Notes: generated by a model from the letters alone, not told the origin. Counted from the first letter of the stretch, positions 51,968 to 61,080 are shown. The stretch: 64,000 nucleotides of DNA from CALKGK01 sp964649515 (GCA_964649515.1 CAZYPV010000004.1:1-64000), one strand, 5' to 3'. Numbers and translations are program-made.

Positions 51968-53328
51968 TGAAATTAAAAACCATCATATCTCTTCTATTGA
52001 CCTTGGTCTTGGTGTCTTGCGCTTCAAAAAAAGTTCAAGAAACCGTTGTCCCAAAGCCCTCGTGGGTAGAGCAGCGTCCTATTGACAATGCCTATTATAT
52101 TGGTGTGGGCTCGGCTTCCAAGAAAATGGATCCCTTGAACTACGCACAAACGGCAAAGAAGAATGCTCTTGACGACCTCAGTTCTGAGATTAGCGTAACT
52201 GTTAAAAGCTCTTCTTTTCTCAATACCATGGAAACGAATAATTTTTTCCAGGAAGAATTCACCTCCAACATTGCTACCTACACGGAAGAACGCATTGAAG
52301 GATTTGAAATTGTTGGTGCGTGGGAAGACGAACAAGATTATTGGATCTTTTATCGCTTATCAAAGTCCAAGCACGAAGCCATCAAAGCAGAAAAAAAGCG
52401 CCTCGCCATGAACAGTGCGGCCAATTTCTACACCAAAGGGAGGACCGCCGAGGCTGAAGGCAATCTGAGCGCGGCTTTTGACCTCATGTTTCGCGGTTTG
52501 TTTGAGCTTACCGCGTATTGGAACGAGGTGAATGAATACAACTACGAAGGGCGAAATGTGTTTTTGGACAACGAGATTTTTAGTCATCTCAGACAAATGA
52601 TCAACAATCTCGATCTAAAAATCACGCCCGAATCTTTGGTCTTGAACCCGGAAAACGGCTTTAAAACTGAAGCCCTAGTTTCGCTCACCTTGGATGGAAA
52701 GCCCGTTCCCAATGTGCTCCATAAGTACAAATTTGACGATGGTAGGTACAAACGATTCAAAGAATTCCGAACCGATCCCAGCGGTTATGCCTCCTTGCCC
52801 ATTCGAGAAGCCAATCCCAAGAACTTCAACAATGAGCTGGAGGTGAGTCTTCTTTTGGATGATCTCGTACCCAGCGATTTGGACCCCAAACTCATCAAAC
52901 CTTTGGTGGAAACCCTACAGAGTCCGAGCACCAGAGCCTCCATCGCCATGGAAATGCCGGTCATTTATCTGCTCAGCAACGAGAAGAATTTGGATCAAGA
53001 AGAGCAGCAATGGCTTTCTTCTGCCATCACCAAGAAGCTCAGTGCTGAAGGGTACTTGTTTACTGAACGCGTGGATCAAGCAGACTACCTTGTTTATATT
53101 TCTGCAGAAACACGAGAAGGAGGGACATCACAGGGGTTTCATGTAGCCTATTTAAACATGAACGTACAAGTGAGAACCCACAATGATGACATCATTTATC
53201 AAAGCAACCTCAACGACATAAAGGGCTTGCAGCTCAACTACAGAGCAGCTGGCATTGAAGCATTTAAAAAAGGCGCCAAGCAATTAGAAAAAGACATCTG
53301 TAAGGAAATTGTAGATGCAATTTTTTAA
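51967..53328 (+). CDS. LPP20-family lipoprotein
   Basis: A 453-residue lipoprotein (LVSC, Cys18). The N-terminal LPP20 domain shows PSWVEQRPIDNAYYIGVGSA and AQTAKKNALDDLSSEISVTV. The middle has a beta-rich segment (about residues 215-300) and the C-terminal region (AITKKLSAEGYLFTERVDQADYLVYI) resembles a CsgG/TolB-N-like module. It overlaps the CsgG-like gene by one base (TAATG), so the two products probably act together at the outer membrane. Confidence 0.82.
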   Translation: MKLKTIISLLLTLVLVSCASKKVQETVVPKPSWVEQRPIDNAYYIGVGSASKKMDPLNYAQTAKKNALDDLSSEISVTVKSSSFLNTMETNNFFQEEFTSNIATYTEERIEGFEIVGAWEDEQDYWIFYRLSKSKHEAIKAEKKRLAMNSAANFYTKGRTAEAEGNLSAAFDLMFRGLFELTAYWNEVNEYNYEGRNVFLDNEIFSHLRQMINNLDLKITPESLVLNPENGFKTEALVSLTLDGKPVPNVLHKYKFDDGRYKRFKEFRTDPSGYASLPIREANPKNFNNELEVSLLLDDLVPSDLDPKLIKPLVETLQSPSTRASIAMEMPVIYLLSNEKNLDQEEQQWLSSAITKKLSAEGYLFTERVDQADYLVYISAETREGGTSQGFHVAYLNMNVQVRTHNDDIIYQSNLNDIKGLQLNYRAAGIEAFKKGAKQLEKDICKEIVDAIF

Positions 53329-53368
53329 TTTGGCACAGTTTATGAATAACCCGAATCAAACAAGCGAC

Positions 53369-53959
53369 ATGAAAAAATTCACTTCAACCAGAAATTTGAG
53401 CTTCCTATTAGGAATGTTCATTTTATCGTTAGCTTTCACAAGCTGCAAAAGAAACAAAGGAACTGAAGAGCCGAAACAACCGGCAGGAGAAGTTCTCATT
53501 AACGAGTATTGTTCAGGAGACAAGTATTACTCAGACAACAAGACCTTCAGAGCTTCTGCCACTGGAGAGTCCATGAGTAGAGAAACCGCAAAGAAAAAAG
53601 CGCGCTCGAATGCAGAGGATGAATTGGCGAGAACCATTTCTTCTACCCTTCAGATTGTTACTGACAACTACGTAAATTCTTCCACCTTTAACAACAAAGA
53701 AGAAGTTACAGAAACCTTCAACAACTTGGCAAGAACGGTTGTGGACCAAAAGTTAAGAGGTGCCATTACTATTTGTGAGCAAACAACACAAAAAGCCAAT
53801 GGAAATTACGTAAACTATATTGCTCTTGAGTTGTCTGGAGACGACATTGCGCAAGCTTACAACGAAAGCCTTTCGAAAGATGAGCGCATCAAAGCAGAAT
53901 ACAATTACGAAAAGTTCAAAGAGACTTTTGAAGCAGAAATGGAAAAATTAGGAAACTAG
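53369..53959 (+). CDS. Small LPP20-like lipoprotein
   Basis: A 196-residue lipoprotein from ATG 53369 with a lipobox (FTSC, Cys26). The body echoes LPP20: YCSGDKYYSDNKTFRASATG, then RETAKKKARSNAEDELARTI, an Ala-rich helix typical of that family, and YVNYIALELSGDDIAQAYN. It follows the LPP20 gene by 40 bases and ends the operon at a strong terminator. An upstream in-frame start at 53315 lies inside the previous gene and gives no lipobox. Confidence 0.78.
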   Translation: MKKFTSTRNLSFLLGMFILSLAFTSCKRNKGTEEPKQPAGEVLINEYCSGDKYYSDNKTFRASATGESMSRETAKKKARSNAEDELARTISSTLQIVTDNYVNSSTFNNKEEVTETFNNLARTVVDQKLRGAITICEQTTQKANGNYVNYIALELSGDDIAQAYNESLSKDERIKAEYNYEKFKETFEAEMEKLGN

Positions 53960-53981
53960 TTTTCATTCTTATCGTATACCG

Positions 53982-54011
53982 AAAGACCTCCAATGTGAGG
54001 TCTTTTTTTTT
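53982..54011 (+). terminator. Rho-independent terminator of the lipoprotein operon
   Basis: A perfect 9-bp stem (AAAGACCTC / GAGGTCTTT) with a CAATGT loop is followed by nine Ts. Confidence 0.92.
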
Positions 54012-54025
54012 GCTAACCTAAACTA

Positions 54026-54057
54026 TTGTGCCTCAACACGTCTTTTTCGTATTTTTG
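54026..54057 (+). promoter_or_regulatory. Promoter of the T9SS repeat-protein gene
   Basis: TTG at 54026-54028 and TATTTTTG at 54050-54057 are separated by 21 bases and lie 16 bases before ATG 54074. Confidence 0.6.
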
Positions 54058-54073
54058 AGGTCGATCTATTCCT

Positions 54074-57000
54074 ATGAAGTACTGGTCTCGTCTTACCCTA
54101 TTCATTCTTGCCTTCGGCACATGCGCTTCTGTGCCGTTGAATGCCCTATCCCAAGTCTTTGGAACTCCTATCCATGAATGGAATTTCAATTCAGGCATTC
54201 CAAGCGATTGGGAAAACGAAAGCGAGGACGGAATTTCCGCTTGGGAATATCGCGGACCAAACACCACTCCATCCAATGCCGTTGCGTCTCGTGGTTCATG
54301 CGGAGCGAGTTCTGTTCCTTTGGCCTCCGAAACCCTTGCCGATGGCTTTCTCATTTTTGATTCCAATTATTGGGATGACGATGGTGGAGCTTGCGGAGGG
54401 AATATTGGAGGTGGTCCGGCAGCCGGACCTCATCTAGCTTGGCTAACGAGCAATAGTTTCAGTCTAGCAGAAACGCCAGAAGCCACCTTGACCTTTCAAC
54501 AACAATACAAACATTACCTTTCTGGAGGAACCACCTCCACTACAAAAGTGTACATATCCATCGACGGCGGGGAATTTGAATTGCTATTGGACAATAGTGC
54601 GGACGGTATATCCAATTCAGAGAACGTGGAATGGGTTTCGATACCACTTACCACCATTGCGGGAGGGGCAGATGATGTCCGAATTCGATTTGAATTCTCC
54701 GGGTTTTATTATTGGTGGATGATTGACAACGTGGTTGTTTTTGAACCCAGTGAAAATGACCTCGTGCTCTACTCTGCCAAATACAGCACCTTCGTTCAAA
54801 ATTTAGAAAACAACTTCTTTGATCAAGAGTACCATTTTTATCCGCTCAACATGATGCCTCAAATGGAATTGAGTGCTCGCGGACAAAACATTGGCGGTCA
54901 AACACAAACCAATACCAAACTTTCGGTGGAGGTCAATCGAGGAGCAACCAACGTGCTTTCTGCTGATTCACCACTAGAGGATTTATTGCCCGGACAAAAC
55001 AACAACTGGCAATTACCGCCTTGGACACCACCTGCAGTTATTGGAGATTATGTCATTAGTTATGCACTTCAACAAGACCAGATCGATCAAACCATAGGGA
55101 ATAACCTCGCATACAAAGACTTCAGCATTACAGAGCACACTTTAGGATTGGATGAAGGCGTGATGGAAGATCAATTTTTTCCCAATGCTGGTTATCAAAA
55201 TTCCGCATATCGGATAGGAAACGTCTTTGTTGTCGATGAGCCCAACTTAAAATTGCACAATGTAGCCGTAGCGTTTGGAGACTCCAGTATCGTTGGAACT
55301 CAAGTTCGCGCTCAAGTTTACTATTTCAATAACGACAGCATTGTTTATGGCGGTAGTGAAAATTATGAAATCAATGCGTTTGACCTGAACAGTGTTGGTG
55401 ACCAATTCATGGTACGTCTGCCGCTCATTGAACCGATTACCTTAGTTCAAGACACGAATTATTTCGTCACCGTGGAATGCGACACCAACGAAGGAGAGCG
55501 CATGGTGATTGCTCGAAGTGGTGAGGCCATTCCTTTCACCTCCTATGTGAATTACGAACTGAACAATTTTGGCGGTTACATGCTGAAATACCCCATGATT
55601 CGGATGGAACTCTTCACTGCGAACGAGTTACCTGGCTGCACCAATGCCTTGGCCTTCAATTACGACCCCAGTGCCGATACGGATGATGGTTCTTGTCGTT
55701 TTGCAGGATGCACTGACCCTGAGAATAACAATTACGACCCCAATGCCAATTGGGAAGATGGATCCTGTTTTATTGTGGGCTGTATGGATGAAACCGCAGA
55801 CAACTACGATCCCGAGGCGGAGCAAGAAGGCGCCTGCGTCTATTCTGGTTGTACTGACCTCAACGCCACCAATTATGACCCCCAAGCGAATATCGATGAT
55901 GGAAGTTGTTTTCGAGAAGGCTGCATGGAGCCCGATGCCGACAACTACGACCCCTTGGCCGACACTCCTGGAGACTGCATCTACTTCGGTTGTACCGATG
56001 AGCAAGCGGTCAACTTTGACCCAAATGCCAACACGAATGATGGCAGTTGTTTTTTCTCCCAGGCCGCGTTTAGTGTAAGTTCAGAAGTGGTTTGTTTGCC
56101 TGAACAGCTCATCCTCTATAACCAAACCACCATCGATCCTGAAGCCACATGTGAATGGCGCCTTGATGGTGATGTGATTAGTTCAGACTGTGCAGACAGC
56201 TTGGTGATTGACCTTACCGAAGCTGGAAACTATGATCTTTCCTACATGTACTCCTTGAATGGCTTTGAAACCAGTTTTGAGGTGAATGGAATTATTGCAA
56301 GCCTTCCACCAGCAAGTGCGACCATTGAAGTCAACCCTACCACCTATGAACTTTCGTGTAGCGATTGTGACGAGGAAAACCAACTGACTTGGTATTTTAA
56401 CGGTAGCCTTTTGGATGACCAAGGAAGCAACCTCATTCCTGAGGCCAGCGGAAGCTATGGTCTTCAGCAAGTCAATAATTTGGGATGTGCTGGAGCATTG
56501 ACAAACGTGGACATCAACTTACCGCAAGGGTGTACCGATGAAAACGCCACCAATTATGACCCCAACGCCTTCGAAGACAACGGTACTTGTTTCTTTGAAA
56601 TGGCGGAATTCGTTTTGTCGAACACAAGCATTTGTGCAGGTGAAATCCTCAGTGCCTTCAACAGCACAAACATCCATCCGGAAGCCACTTGTTCTTGGTT
56701 TGTAAACGGTGAGCTCTATGCTGAAACCTGCGATGCCACCTTGGAGTTTGTTTTTGACATTCCAGGCGTTTACAGCATTGAATATGTCTATACCCTTTTT
56801 GGCTTTGAAAGCTCGTTCGCCATTGAGAACATCAACGTTTTGGAATTGCCGGAGCAGCCCGTCATTCTTTTTGATGAGCTCAGCAGTACTGTTTTCTGTG
56901 TAGACTGCGGAGGCGAAAGCTACCAATGGCAAATCAACGGGAACAACATCCCGGGAGCAGATGAAGTCGTCTATCAACCCACAGAAAATGGAAATTACAG

Positions 57001-57313
57001 CCTTGTGGTGAGCGACGAGAATGCCTGTTCTACCAGCTCTGAACCGCTTAACGTCATTATCAATAGCGTAGAAGAACGGCAGATCAATTTCCGAATGTAC
57101 CCTAACCCGAGCAGCACCTATGCCAGGGTTGAATCAGAAGAAATCATTGAGTTGATTGCACTTCGCGATGCGCAAGGTAAATTCCTTGAAGCCTGGGATG
57201 TGAATGCGAAAACTTTCGAAATCGACACTCAACGGCTTTCATCAGGATTGTATTTCATTGATGTGCAGATCCAAGGCAAGCTGGAACAACTGAAACTCCT
57301 TGTTCGACCATAA
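54074..57313 (+). CDS. Large T9SS-exported repeat protein
   Basis: A 1079-residue surface or secreted protein. The signal peptide (LTLFILAFGTCASVPLNA) is followed by a choice-of-anchor-J-like domain (residues about 30-220: EWNFNSGIPSDWE, then YYWWMIDNVVVFE). Residues about 520-665 hold six CTD-x-x-A-x-NYDP-x-A-x-x-DGSC repeats, then a PKD/Ig-like module, a seventh repeat and a second copy of the module. The C-terminal ~75 residues, starting FRMYPNPSSTYARVES, are a T9SS sorting domain. Likely an adhesin or scaffold; binding partner unknown. Confidence 0.9.
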   Translation: MKYWSRLTLFILAFGTCASVPLNALSQVFGTPIHEWNFNSGIPSDWENESEDGISAWEYRGPNTTPSNAVASRGSCGASSVPLASETLADGFLIFDSNYWDDDGGACGGNIGGGPAAGPHLAWLTSNSFSLAETPEATLTFQQQYKHYLSGGTTSTTKVYISIDGGEFELLLDNSADGISNSENVEWVSIPLTTIAGGADDVRIRFEFSGFYYWWMIDNVVVFEPSENDLVLYSAKYSTFVQNLENNFFDQEYHFYPLNMMPQMELSARGQNIGGQTQTNTKLSVEVNRGATNVLSADSPLEDLLPGQNNNWQLPPWTPPAVIGDYVISYALQQDQIDQTIGNNLAYKDFSITEHTLGLDEGVMEDQFFPNAGYQNSAYRIGNVFVVDEPNLKLHNVAVAFGDSSIVGTQVRAQVYYFNNDSIVYGGSENYEINAFDLNSVGDQFMVRLPLIEPITLVQDTNYFVTVECDTNEGERMVIARSGEAIPFTSYVNYELNNFGGYMLKYPMIRMELFTANELPGCTNALAFNYDPSADTDDGSCRFAGCTDPENNNYDPNANWEDGSCFIVGCMDETADNYDPEAEQEGACVYSGCTDLNATNYDPQANIDDGSCFREGCMEPDADNYDPLADTPGDCIYFGCTDEQAVNFDPNANTNDGSCFFSQAAFSVSSEVVCLPEQLILYNQTTIDPEATCEWRLDGDVISSDCADSLVIDLTEAGNYDLSYMYSLNGFETSFEVNGIIASLPPASATIEVNPTTYELSCSDCDEENQLTWYFNGSLLDDQGSNLIPEASGSYGLQQVNNLGCAGALTNVDINLPQGCTDENATNYDPNAFEDNGTCFFEMAEFVLSNTSICAGEILSAFNSTNIHPEATCSWFVNGELYAETCDATLEFVFDIPGVYSIEYVYTLFGFESSFAIENINVLELPEQPVILFDELSSTVFCVDCGGESYQWQINGNNIPGADEVVYQPTENGNYSLVVSDENACSTSSEPLNVIINSVEERQINFRMYPNPSSTYARVESEEIIELIALRDAQGKFLEAWDVNAKTFEIDTQRLSSGLYFIDVQIQGKLEQLKLLVRP
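55634..56063 (+). repeat. Six coding repeats of the CTD-NYDP-DGSC type
   Basis: Six units of about 68-74 bases begin near 55634, 55708, 55780, 55848, 55920 and 55988. Each encodes GC(T/M)(D/E), then N(Y/F)DP, then G-x-C. Units 3 and 5 have a shortened end. A seventh unit is at 56527. Confidence 0.88.
55988..57060 (+). repeat. Tandem duplication of a ~180-residue module
   Basis: Unit A starts near 55988 and unit B near 56527. Both run: CTD repeat, a PEATC(E/S)W core in a PKD-like fold, a GNYDLSYMYSL or GVYSIEYVYTL strand with GFE(T/S)SF, then an Ig-like segment with a C-x-x-C pair (SCSDCDEE or FCVDCGGE). The units are clearly related but strongly diverged. Confidence 0.75.
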
Positions 57314-57349
57314 GTCCGTGTGACGCAACTTTATTGCGCAAGATTTCGT

Positions 57350-57357
57350 TATCTTTA
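57350..57357 (+). promoter_or_regulatory. Possible -7 box for the lipoprotein/DUF1501 operon
   Basis: TATCTTTA matches 7 of 8 positions of TAnnTTTG, 19 bases before ATG 57377. No terminator lies between the preceding repeat-protein gene and this site, so read-through is also possible. Confidence 0.35.
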
Positions 57358-57376
57358 ACGGATAAGCTAGGATCAC

Positions 57377-58288
57377 ATGCGCGCTCAAGTTTTACTGTTT
57401 TTATTCATTCTAATGTCCCTTGTTTCCTGCAAAAAGGAAGAGGTGGTTTTTGAAGACAACACCATTCCTCCTTACTCGGAGATTCCTACTGTGGTGGTCC
57501 AAAACTACGTGAACCGACTGTTCATTGACCTCATCGGCAGAGAGCCTTTGGACGCAGAAATGGAAACGGAAGTGAGCTTGCTTGAGGAAGCCAATCTTAG
57601 CTCAGAAGCCCGAGTGAATTTGGTGAATCAACTGATGTTTGACACCGCACCATTGCCGGGCGATAGCTCATACACCTTTGCCTATCACGTGAAGTTGTAT
57701 GATGATTTGAAAGCACGTTTTTTAGAGGGTGCATCAGAAGATGTTTTAAACTTTCAATATGGCATTTACAGGGGGCAGGCCATTGCTGATTCCATCAACG
57801 GAGATTTCTCTTCTTACACCCTGAACATGCAAGAAGCCAATCGTATAGCTTTGGTGCAATCGTCGCGTTCAGCATTGCAAAGTGGGGCTATTTTGATTGA
57901 TGAAATGGTGAAACGAATGCTTGTGAACGGTATTTATGATGAAATCAACATGAACAGCTTTAACTTCATCAATGCCACTTACAACGACCTCTTCTTTCGT
58001 TTTCCAACAGCCAGCGAACTTGAGTTGGCTTACAATGTCATTGAATTCAACCAAGCGGCCACCATTTATGGAAGTTTGGCACAAACCAAAACCGACTATG
58101 TAGACATTTTGGTGGCCAACAGTGAATTTGACGAAGGCATGATCATTTGGGCTTACGAATCCTTACTTGCCCGAACACCGAGCAGTAACGAAGTATTTGA
58201 ATTGGTGATTCCCTTCAGCAACAATTACAATTTTAAAGAAGTACAACGAACGATTTTAATAAGTGATGAATATGCAGGCTTTGATTAA
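57377..58288 (+). CDS. Helical lipoprotein with DUF1549-like segments
   Basis: A 303-residue lipoprotein (LVSC, Cys18). The all-helical body has three segments of similar form: VNRLFIDLIGREPLDAEME (residue ~50), YNDLFFRFPTASELELAYN (~205) and YESLLARTPSSNEVFELV (~260). These recall the opening helix of DUF1549 proteins and of DUF4214-like repeats. The chain ends ISDEYAGFD. Family assignment is tentative. It is the first gene of a six-gene operon; the next gene starts inside it. Confidence 0.72.
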   Translation: MRAQVLLFLFILMSLVSCKKEEVVFEDNTIPPYSEIPTVVVQNYVNRLFIDLIGREPLDAEMETEVSLLEEANLSSEARVNLVNQLMFDTAPLPGDSSYTFAYHVKLYDDLKARFLEGASEDVLNFQYGIYRGQAIADSINGDFSSYTLNMQEANRIALVQSSRSALQSGAILIDEMVKRMLVNGIYDEINMNSFNFINATYNDLFFRFPTASELELAYNVIEFNQAATIYGSLAQTKTDYVDILVANSEFDEGMIIWAYESLLARTPSSNEVFELVIPFSNNYNFKEVQRTILISDEYAGFD

Positions 58289-58766
58289 AAAAACTGTGGT
58301 TCTGATCGCACTCACTTGCATGCTTTTTTCGTGCAAGCCAGAACCCGAAACGAGTTTCATCCTAAACGATGTTGAGCTTTACCCATCCAGCGCGGGCAAA
58401 ACGAAGGAGAAAACCAACGAACAATTTGTGGCCATTCTTCACGCCAACCTTTTTCAAACCGCCCTCTCTGCCAACGACGTCTATGATGTCAATCGATGCA
58501 TTGAAAGCATTGGCGATAAAGAGTTGGCACGTGAAGTCATCATCAGCAACTTCATGAACGACCCCGCTGTTCAACTACCGAGTGTGGAAGAAATGAATGC
58601 GGACATTGACCAATTCATTGAAGATACCTACGTTCGTTTTTATGTCCGATATCCCACAGAAGCAGAAAAAACCTATTTGAGAAACTTCATCCAGAACAAC
58701 CCTTACGTTACCCCTGAAATCGTTTATTTCTCCTTTGCCCTATCGGATGAATACATGTATTACTAA
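58266..58766 (+). CDS. Short helical lipoprotein, relative of the preceding one
   Basis: A 166-residue lipoprotein (LFSC, Cys23). It carries one copy of the helical motif shared with its neighbour (DTYVRFYVRYPTEAEKTYLR) and ends in the same SDEY element (ALSDEYMYY). Start options are GTG 58263, ATG 58266 and ATG 58272; all overlap the end of the previous gene, so the two are translationally coupled. Function unknown; probably an envelope partner of the DUF1501 protein, which starts 11 bases downstream. Confidence 0.74.
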   Translation: MNMQALIKKTVVLIALTCMLFSCKPEPETSFILNDVELYPSSAGKTKEKTNEQFVAILHANLFQTALSANDVYDVNRCIESIGDKELAREVIISNFMNDPAVQLPSVEEMNADIDQFIEDTYVRFYVRYPTEAEKTYLRNFIQNNPYVTPEIVYFSFALSDEYMYY

Positions 58767-58777
58767 GCCACGCGACC

Positions 58778-60112
58778 ATGAAAAGAAGAGAATTCATTAA
58801 AAAAGCAGGACTCACCGCGGCAGCTGCGGCTAGTTTACCTTATATCCTTCCCAGTGGACGCTTGTTTGCTGCGAGTGGAAGACAAATGAGTCAGCACGTC
58901 GTATTGGTCATGTTTGCTGGCGGTGTTCGCCAACAGGAATCTGTGCTTCAACGCTATTTGGATGACAGTCAGGAAAACGAGCCCTACCCAGGAAACATCA
59001 TGTACAACATGTTTACGGGAGATGCCCCAACGCAAAAAATAGTTTACGGAACAGGGCAGGGAGGAATATCCCCCATTCCGTCGATTCTTTCATCAACGCT
59101 GCAAAACCAAGGAACCTTATTTTCAGAAGTTCGGGCTTTGAGTGCCGGACATTACGGTGGCTTGAACAGCATGATTCAAGGTTCAATGGTTACCACACAA
59201 GGACTCAAAAACCGTCCAGTGAACCCCACCTTGTTTGAATATTTGCGCAGGCATGGAGGATTGAGTGCGACGGACACGTGGTTTGTAGGAAATGGCATTG
59301 CGAATTCGGTACCCTTGTTGAATTACAGCGCGCATCCTGATTATGGAGCGAAATATGGAGCCAATTTCTTTGCTCCATCCATCACCTTCAACAATGTGGG
59401 GCAAACCTTTTTGGGTGACGCGAAAGTCTATCACCCCGAAAACGAACTTTCCCCCATGTATGCCTTGAAGCAGTTTCTCGACAACTCCTTTGAGAACTAT
59501 GGATCTGGACTCTTGGCACTAGGCAATACCGAAGATGAAAAACAGAACATCAAAGCCTTCATGGAAGAAATGTTCACCAAAACGGAAAACGGCACTATCG
59601 CTCATCCTCCAGTTACCGACAATAACGATACCGCCACTTTGGGTTACACCTGTGAACTACTAAAATGGTTCAAACCCGCGCTTACCGTGGTGAATTTAAA
59701 CGATGTGGACGGGTGTCATTCTGACTTTACTGGTTATTTACAAAACCTCCACAGGGCAGATCACGGAGTGGGTCACCTTTGGAATTTCATCCAGAATGAA
59801 ATACCTGAAATGGCGGGCAACACCACCATCATTGCCACTCCTGAATGCGGAAGGAACCTCAATCCAAACAACATCCTCGACGTGAACGACTGGAGGGCCT
59901 ACGATCATTCCGACGAAAACTCACGCAGAATATTCAGTTTAATGGCCGGCCCCACCACTCCATCCAACCTTGTGATTGGCGGTGAAGGGAATCCCATTGG
60001 TCAAATTAGCGACACCATGATGACCGTGGCCGACATTTTAGGAGTGATGCCTGAAGTGCAGAATGCTGGACTCACTGCTCCGGGAACTCAGACCCTCTTC
60101 AACTACATCTAA
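58778..60112 (+). CDS. Tat-exported DUF1501-family protein
   Basis: A 444-residue protein with a textbook Tat signal: KRREFIKKAGLTAAAAASLPY at the N-terminus, with RR at residues 3-4. The body belongs to the DUF1501 branch of the alkaline-phosphatase-like fold: HVVLVMFAGGVRQQES, HYGGLNSMIQG, and late VNLNDVDGCHSDFTGY, RADHGVGHLW, ATPECGRNLN. Export in a folded, perhaps metal-loaded state is implied. Catalysis is unproven. It lies between lipoprotein genes and shares its stop with the next start (TAATG). Confidence 0.85.
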   Translation: MKRREFIKKAGLTAAAAASLPYILPSGRLFAASGRQMSQHVVLVMFAGGVRQQESVLQRYLDDSQENEPYPGNIMYNMFTGDAPTQKIVYGTGQGGISPIPSILSSTLQNQGTLFSEVRALSAGHYGGLNSMIQGSMVTTQGLKNRPVNPTLFEYLRRHGGLSATDTWFVGNGIANSVPLLNYSAHPDYGAKYGANFFAPSITFNNVGQTFLGDAKVYHPENELSPMYALKQFLDNSFENYGSGLLALGNTEDEKQNIKAFMEEMFTKTENGTIAHPPVTDNNDTATLGYTCELLKWFKPALTVVNLNDVDGCHSDFTGYLQNLHRADHGVGHLWNFIQNEIPEMAGNTTIIATPECGRNLNPNNILDVNDWRAYDHSDENSRRIFSLMAGPTTPSNLVIGGEGNPIGQISDTMMTVADILGVMPEVQNAGLTAPGTQTLFNYI

Positions 60113-61080
60113 TGAAAAAGAACATCAGCACCCATATCCTGCTCATTTTGGGCCTTGTTCTAGTTTTTTTTGCGGGCTGTAAGAAGGACGAAGTGGAGAA
60201 CCCTTACGATGAAATTGAGCGCACCGTAGCCGTTGACAATCCAAGTGTGGAAGACATTCCCGTTGGGAATTTTGCTTGGCTTCACGGAAAAATCTTTGCG
60301 CCAACCTGCGCCAATTCTGGGTGTCATGACGGCACCTTTGAACCCGACTTCAGGAGTATCTCCTCCTCTTACAACTCTTTAGTGAACCACCCCGTTATCT
60401 CCAATGATGCCGCAATGAGTTTTAACGTTCGTGTGCTTCCTGGGAATGCAACTGCCTCACTATTGAACGAAAGGCTCACTGCTAACATCCCCAACTCCTC
60501 TGGAATTATGCCTTTAGAAGTTGATGAAGAATCGGATTGGGACAGTTTTTCTTCGGCCTACATATCCAACATCCAAGCTTGGATCAATGGGGGAGCATTG
60601 GACATGTATGGCAACCCTCCTTCGAGCGGATCGGGGAATCTTCCGCCCAGCGTTGAAGGATTGGTTGTATTTCCGCAGGGGAACACCACGAACCCTTTTG
60701 GACGAAATCCCGATGAGCCCGGCATTACCCCAATTGAAGTGAACGCCGGAGTGATTGATGTTTGGGTGAAGGCAAGTGACGACCAGTTAGACCCTGTGAA
60801 CTTGGGCACCAATGAGCTCTTGTTTGCCAACAGCACATCAGCACTCAACAACGCAGTTCCCGTTCTTTTCAACACCTCAAGTTCCATCATCGCTGAAGAT
60901 TTTGGAGGAAATGCCGTCTCGTTTTATCACAAAGCCAGCATTGATCTCAGTGGCAGCTCTCCGGGAGATACCTTTTTTCTTCGAACCCGTTTCGATGACG
61001 GAGTGAACCCCACAGTTGCCATTCCTAACGAAGGGAGTAATCCTTTCATCACCGCTATTTTTGTAATCAAAGTTGTATGA
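60112..61080 (+). CDS. Cytochrome-c-like lipoprotein with CX4CH motif
   Basis: A 322-residue lipoprotein (FAGC, Cys23). A haem-attachment-like motif C-x4-C-H is at residues 66-72 (TCANSGCHDG); a candidate distal ligand M133 lies in GIMPLE, preceded by RVLPGNATASLLNERLT, a pattern typical of planctomycete-type cytochrome domains (PSCyt1). Residues about 180-322 form an Ig-like domain. CX4CH differs from the usual CX2CH, so haem binding is a prediction. It overlaps the next gene by 4 bases (ATGA). Confidence 0.75.
   Translation: MKKNISTHILLILGLVLVFFAGCKKDEVENPYDEIERTVAVDNPSVEDIPVGNFAWLHGKIFAPTCANSGCHDGTFEPDFRSISSSYNSLVNHPVISNDAAMSFNVRVLPGNATASLLNERLTANIPNSSGIMPLEVDEESDWDSFSSAYISNIQAWINGGALDMYGNPPSSGSGNLPPSVEGLVVFPQGNTTNPFGRNPDEPGITPIEVNAGVIDVWVKASDDQLDPVNLGTNELLFANSTSALNNAVPVLFNTSSSIIAEDFGGNAVSFYHKASIDLSGSSPGDTFFLRTRFDDGVNPTVAIPNEGSNPFITAIFVIKVV

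Noticed and set aside
49577..53959. Curli biogenesis operon
   Set aside because: A CsgG-like gene alone is not enough; csgA, csgB, csgE and csgF-like genes are absent.
55634..56063. CRISPR-like array
   Set aside because: The repeated ~70-base spacing is within a coding frame and reflects protein repeats; units differ by many bases and there are no cas genes.
58778..60112. Assigning the DUF1501 protein as a sulfatase or alkaline phosphatase
   Set aside because: The fold is similar but the nucleophile motifs of those enzymes (C-x-P-x-R or a TGPGH-type Thr) are not found, so no activity is claimed.
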